Assembly (NCBI GenBank): GCA_009760855.2
Contig: WPIO01000062.1
Span: 1-64,000 of the forward strand
Direction of reading: 5' to 3'
DNA: 64,000 bases
Source of the DNA: Cristatella mucedo
Taxonomy: Eukaryota; Bryozoa; Phylactolaemata; Cristatellidae
Shown here: in pieces, positions 60,633-64,000 of the stretch
How positions within the stretch are numbered: position 1 is the first letter of the stretch
Layout: every line of letters starts with the position of its first letter
Made by a program: the position numbers and the translations under genes
The notes under the pieces: generated by a model
What the model was told of the DNA's origin: nothing
The model's input: only the letters and a program-made list of their open reading frames with translations
The model's database searches: none

Positions 60633-62919
60633 TTATGGAATTGGCCTTAAATGTAGAACAACCACCCGGACATAGCAGGGAGTGCTAAGTCGAAACTCAG
60701 CCGGTGGTCAGAGCAGGCATACACTGAACGCTTACGAAAGTCGCACTTCAGCAGCCCTATGAGCCGATCGTTTCTGAGTGTTGTTGTATAAGTTCCAACT
60801 TTATATAAAAGAAATAAAACTAGCAACCCCACTTTGCTTGAATTAAAACATCTGTTCGGGGCTAGTTGAGAAGACAAATTCCAATTCTCCCATGTAAGAT
60901 AATCTGCTGAAAGTAGCCGAAAATGCGTAAGCCGGCAGCGGAGTGACTAGTATTGGCCATGGTATTTAAATAACTGGTGCGTTCACTCACGGTCCAAATT
61001 CTCAGCGCCGACCGACTGTGCTGTCTTGTAAAACTCAACTGCTTTACAACAGATTTCAGCACAGATTGGTAAAATTATTACCCCCAAGAATGACAGACCG
61101 ACCTGGTGGCCTTTTGTACTGACAGCGGTCGTAACTCCATTCGAAATTAACCGTGCGTAAAATAAAAGATCAAGATCTTGTTTTGCATTCACGAGTGTGA
61201 GCATCCAAGCGGCATCCATTTTGAAGCCATTTTAAATGGCAACCAATTAATAGGTTCTAGGCTCTCCTCTAAGGAAAAGTTTATTCTTCACATCTGCTGA
61301 TGATCATATATGTACTAGAGTTTCAATAAAGTTTTGATAGAGTTACTTTGAATGGCTTTCTAAAGCAAACGTACCATAGACCAAATTATTAGCTCCTGGG
61401 AGGTGATAAAGTCCGCAGCTATGCTAATGCGAAGTAAGTATGCGCGTAACAACCACGCCGCACACGTGATTTGCCACGCAAGCAAGTTTTCGAAATATTT
61501 TTCGAAAAAGATCGAGAATTTACGAGCACAGGAACTCGGAATACAAGCATTGACGATGGCCTGAAAGACGCGGCCCTGAAATAAATGCGACCTTCAGAAT
61601 ATACCGTACCTACTAGCAACGACCTACAAATTAGCTACTTTCTTTCCGAAAACCCTGACACTGCGTGCCGAGTCATCAGTGAAATTTTGCTCACTCTAAA
61701 ATCTCAAAGCGATCATACAGATTGTGGAATCCGTACACGTTAAGTAAGCTGGACAGCATGCAGCGACTTCGCCAGTTCCGCTTTTAACCGGCTAGCGTGC
61801 TATCGCCCGCATTTTTTGAAACTGACAAGAACGTACAGTAATAATAATGTAATTATAACAATAGATCGTATTTTTAGCGCCCTAAATCTTTTTACTTAAA
61901 TCCGCGAGCTTTCCAACTCGCTGCGGAACAATCGGTACTCGAGGCTCGGTGTAATTGATGGTATCCAGCATGCAAAGCTAATAAGTTTCATGCTTGTGCC
62001 AGCATGTGAAAGCAAAAGTGAAGACACCCATAGCCACCGTTGAGTATGACCTGTGGCTAATGAGATGCGTAGAATTATGCATGAGTGCGCACGAAAAGCA
62101 TTTCGGTACAAAAACAAAACTACAACTCCGTGGGGCGAAAGAAAAGTGGCGCCCGCCATCTCACGGCGTTCCGCTCAACCGCCACCAGCGCACTCCGTCC
62201 AACCTGGTGAGCAGCCCGGGTCACCTGACCGTACGGTCGCCGCCGTCCACACTTCAGCCAGCCCTCCGGCCTGTGCAGACACTGCCATCTACTCTCTTTC
62301 TCTCTTCCTTCCTGCTCTGGAGCAGCCTACCCTCCGGCTATGACTAGCTTAAAATAGTATATACGTCACTCGCCTCCCTTCGCCAGCTACAATAGTCGTC
62401 TCACAACCCTTAAGTGCGAGAGGATTTTTCTTTCCTTCGTTTTGACATCGCTCAGCCGCTTCCGGCAGCTGATAGGGACAGATGGGTCTTAAGCTGAGAC
62501 TTGAATGATGCAAGGTCATTGCAGATAGTAACCGTACCCGAATGCAGTTTCGAACTTTCGGTGCATGCCAGCTGATGGCCTATCGATGTGTGGAAGCTGG
62601 TGCCATATATAACCGGCAGGTTACCAAAAGCCGTGCTGTCACTTGCCTCCTCCAAGCGGCAGTCACCTAGCCTCTTGCTAGATAGGCAGACCGGTGGCTA
62701 AGGAAGCCTTAGCCGTTTTACAGGTCCAGACTTGCAAATCGAGGTATGATCCAACTTGCAACTCGAGGCACGGCATTCGGGCCCAGGAAGCCGGCCTGCG
62801 AGTTTCGCCTCGAGGGCTTTACTTGAGATTTTGAGTATGTCATAGGCTGATCTGTAGATCAGAGGCGTGTGGTTTTGAGATTACTCTGCCCGTGACGCTC
62901 CTTTTTAGTCGATTTGACC
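60633..62919. other. No supported gene; short CpG-rich patch
   Basis: No exon or repeat was recognised. A CpG-rich patch with a Pro-rich open frame is at 62140-62340 and could be a promoter or 5' exon, but nothing supports a call. Confidence 0.35.
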
Positions 62920-63062
62920 GCCTCGTTTGTGTAACGGCAGGAGAGTTTTAACGGCTGTCGCCACCGCTTGCAGTTGGCAATAAAGAATCATCCACTACAG
63001 GATTCAAACCCAAGACCTTGGTCTATAAGAGCTAGCACCTTACCTCCTGGGCTATCACGGCC
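62920..63062 (-). mobile_element. tRNA-derived SINE, family 2, reverse, decayed
   Basis: GCCACCGCTTGCAGTTGGCA, the reverse B-box-like GGATTCAAACCCAAGACC, and the reverse A-box-like GCACCTTACCTCCTGGGC. Confidence 0.65.
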
Positions 63063-64000
63063 TTTGTTCAATGTGAGATGTGCCTCGCCCTGATCGATGT
63101 AGTGAGTGAGCGGGCTGTGCACGCCCCACAGTCGAGGTGGTATACGGGTGGGATGTCCTTTCGGTGATTGACGTGATATGGGGGACAGTCAGTCGTCGGA
63201 AGGTTGGGTTGATCGTGGATAGAGTCGTGCTTTCCCCGGCTCCGTGCTTAGTTGAATAAACTGGTGGCGTTAGTCGTCAGCGGATATCTCTGTGTGCGCC
63301 AGACGACAACTAAACTTCGGTATTTACTCACACGAATATACTTATTTTGCCACTCTATCGGTTATTTAATCCTTCTCTTGGCAAGTAGGAACTATAGAAT
63401 ACTAAAGCTGTTACTAGTTCGCAAGCACTTTCAAACCCGCTATTCCCTGCGATGCGAACGATGTGCTGGAAACTAAACAAGAACATGCTGAGGGAGTTCA
63501 TGAGGGTTCCAATTTTGCTAGGGCGAGGGGCTGAGGCCTAACCACAGTCACGAATGCGTGGTGGGTGCGAGGCGTGGCGTTCGATTGGGATGCTACTTTT
63601 CTTCATGTTCCATCATAAGCTTAATGGCTCGAGGCCTTAAGCCACCTGCTACTTTCCACTTGTACGATGACACTTGCCATTCTGAGGATCTCGGGGGTTG
63701 CATGCTTGCAATGCTAAGACCGGTTGCCCCTATACTGTATATACTTTGCCTCGACCCAAACTTCTTCTCGTGGGATTCACGTAAACAAGGGCTGGAATAA
63801 ACCAATTTGCTCTCCTATTTAGAGTTGATGCGGTGTAAATATAACCGCCAGCGCTAGTAAACTAGTTGTCGTTGCTTGCGGCGCTGCTTCACGTTGAAGT
63901 TGTATTTTCATAAGAAGCTTCCATGTTTGGTCAAAATATTCTATCCCCTGCCCTGGATTTGGGACTACTTTCCGCAGTGCCTGCAGATCTCGCTACCAAC
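63063..64000. other. No gene or repeat recognised
   Basis: Right end of the window. Open frames are short and unrecognised. Confidence 0.35.

Overview
The window is animal nuclear DNA, most likely from an invertebrate. It has spliced genes with GT-AG introns, poly(A) signals, tRNA-derived SINEs, CR1/L2-type LINEs, a hAT-type element that looks like the horizontally spread SPIN family, and long GT, GA and TA microsatellites. There are no bacterial-style operons. I cannot fix the phylum.

Region 1 (1-24769) is a head-to-tail array with a period of about 4.74 kb: a truncated unit at the left edge, then five full units. Every unit carries a short gene predicted to have two exons (61 nt plus about 554 nt, phase-1 intron), ending in a PHD zinc finger of the PHF21A/BHC80 type and followed 72 nt later by AATAAA. 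Only the fourth full unit (17822-19496) has an intact frame, predicting 204 residues. The others are broken by frameshifts or an early stop. An older SINE and a length-variable (GT)n tract are part of the unit. The first ~3.7 kb is full of small indels that are absent further right, which looks like poor consensus sequence or strong decay.

Region 2 (24770-33150) has no gene I can support. It holds GA-rich repeats, a 188-bp SPIN-like hAT element with target-site duplication, and a LINE copy invaded by two SINEs and by another LINE.

Region 3 (33865-42760, minus strand) is a folate-receptor-family gene. I assembled four coding exons with matching splice phases into a 275-residue protein with signal peptide, conserved cysteine-rich receptor domain and C-terminal GPI-type tail. 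Its 6.3-kb second intron contains a LINE/SINE nest, part of which is a near-identical copy of a segment at 31.0-31.8 kb. A CpG-rich stretch (44760-45370) lies upstream.

Region 4 (50446-57183, plus strand) is the full-length PHF21A/BHC80 homologue: one N-terminal coiled-coil exon, a 5.2-kb intron full of repeats, and one large exon with AT-hook, PHD finger and C-terminal coiled coil (492 residues). Its splice acceptor sits directly against the (ATT)n tail of a LINE.

Region 5 (57184-64000) has a SINE, a decayed copy of a repeat-associated protein family interrupted by a LINE, and otherwise unrecognised DNA.

The most notable theme is an intact histone-reader gene with an amplified, truncated, PHD-only relative on the same strand about 26 kb upstream. 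The array copy is closer to vertebrate BHC80 in the histone-reading segment than the intact gene is. Exon models rest on reading frame, splice consensus and family similarity recalled from memory, not on transcripts or database searches. Repeat borders are accurate to roughly 10-20 bp.
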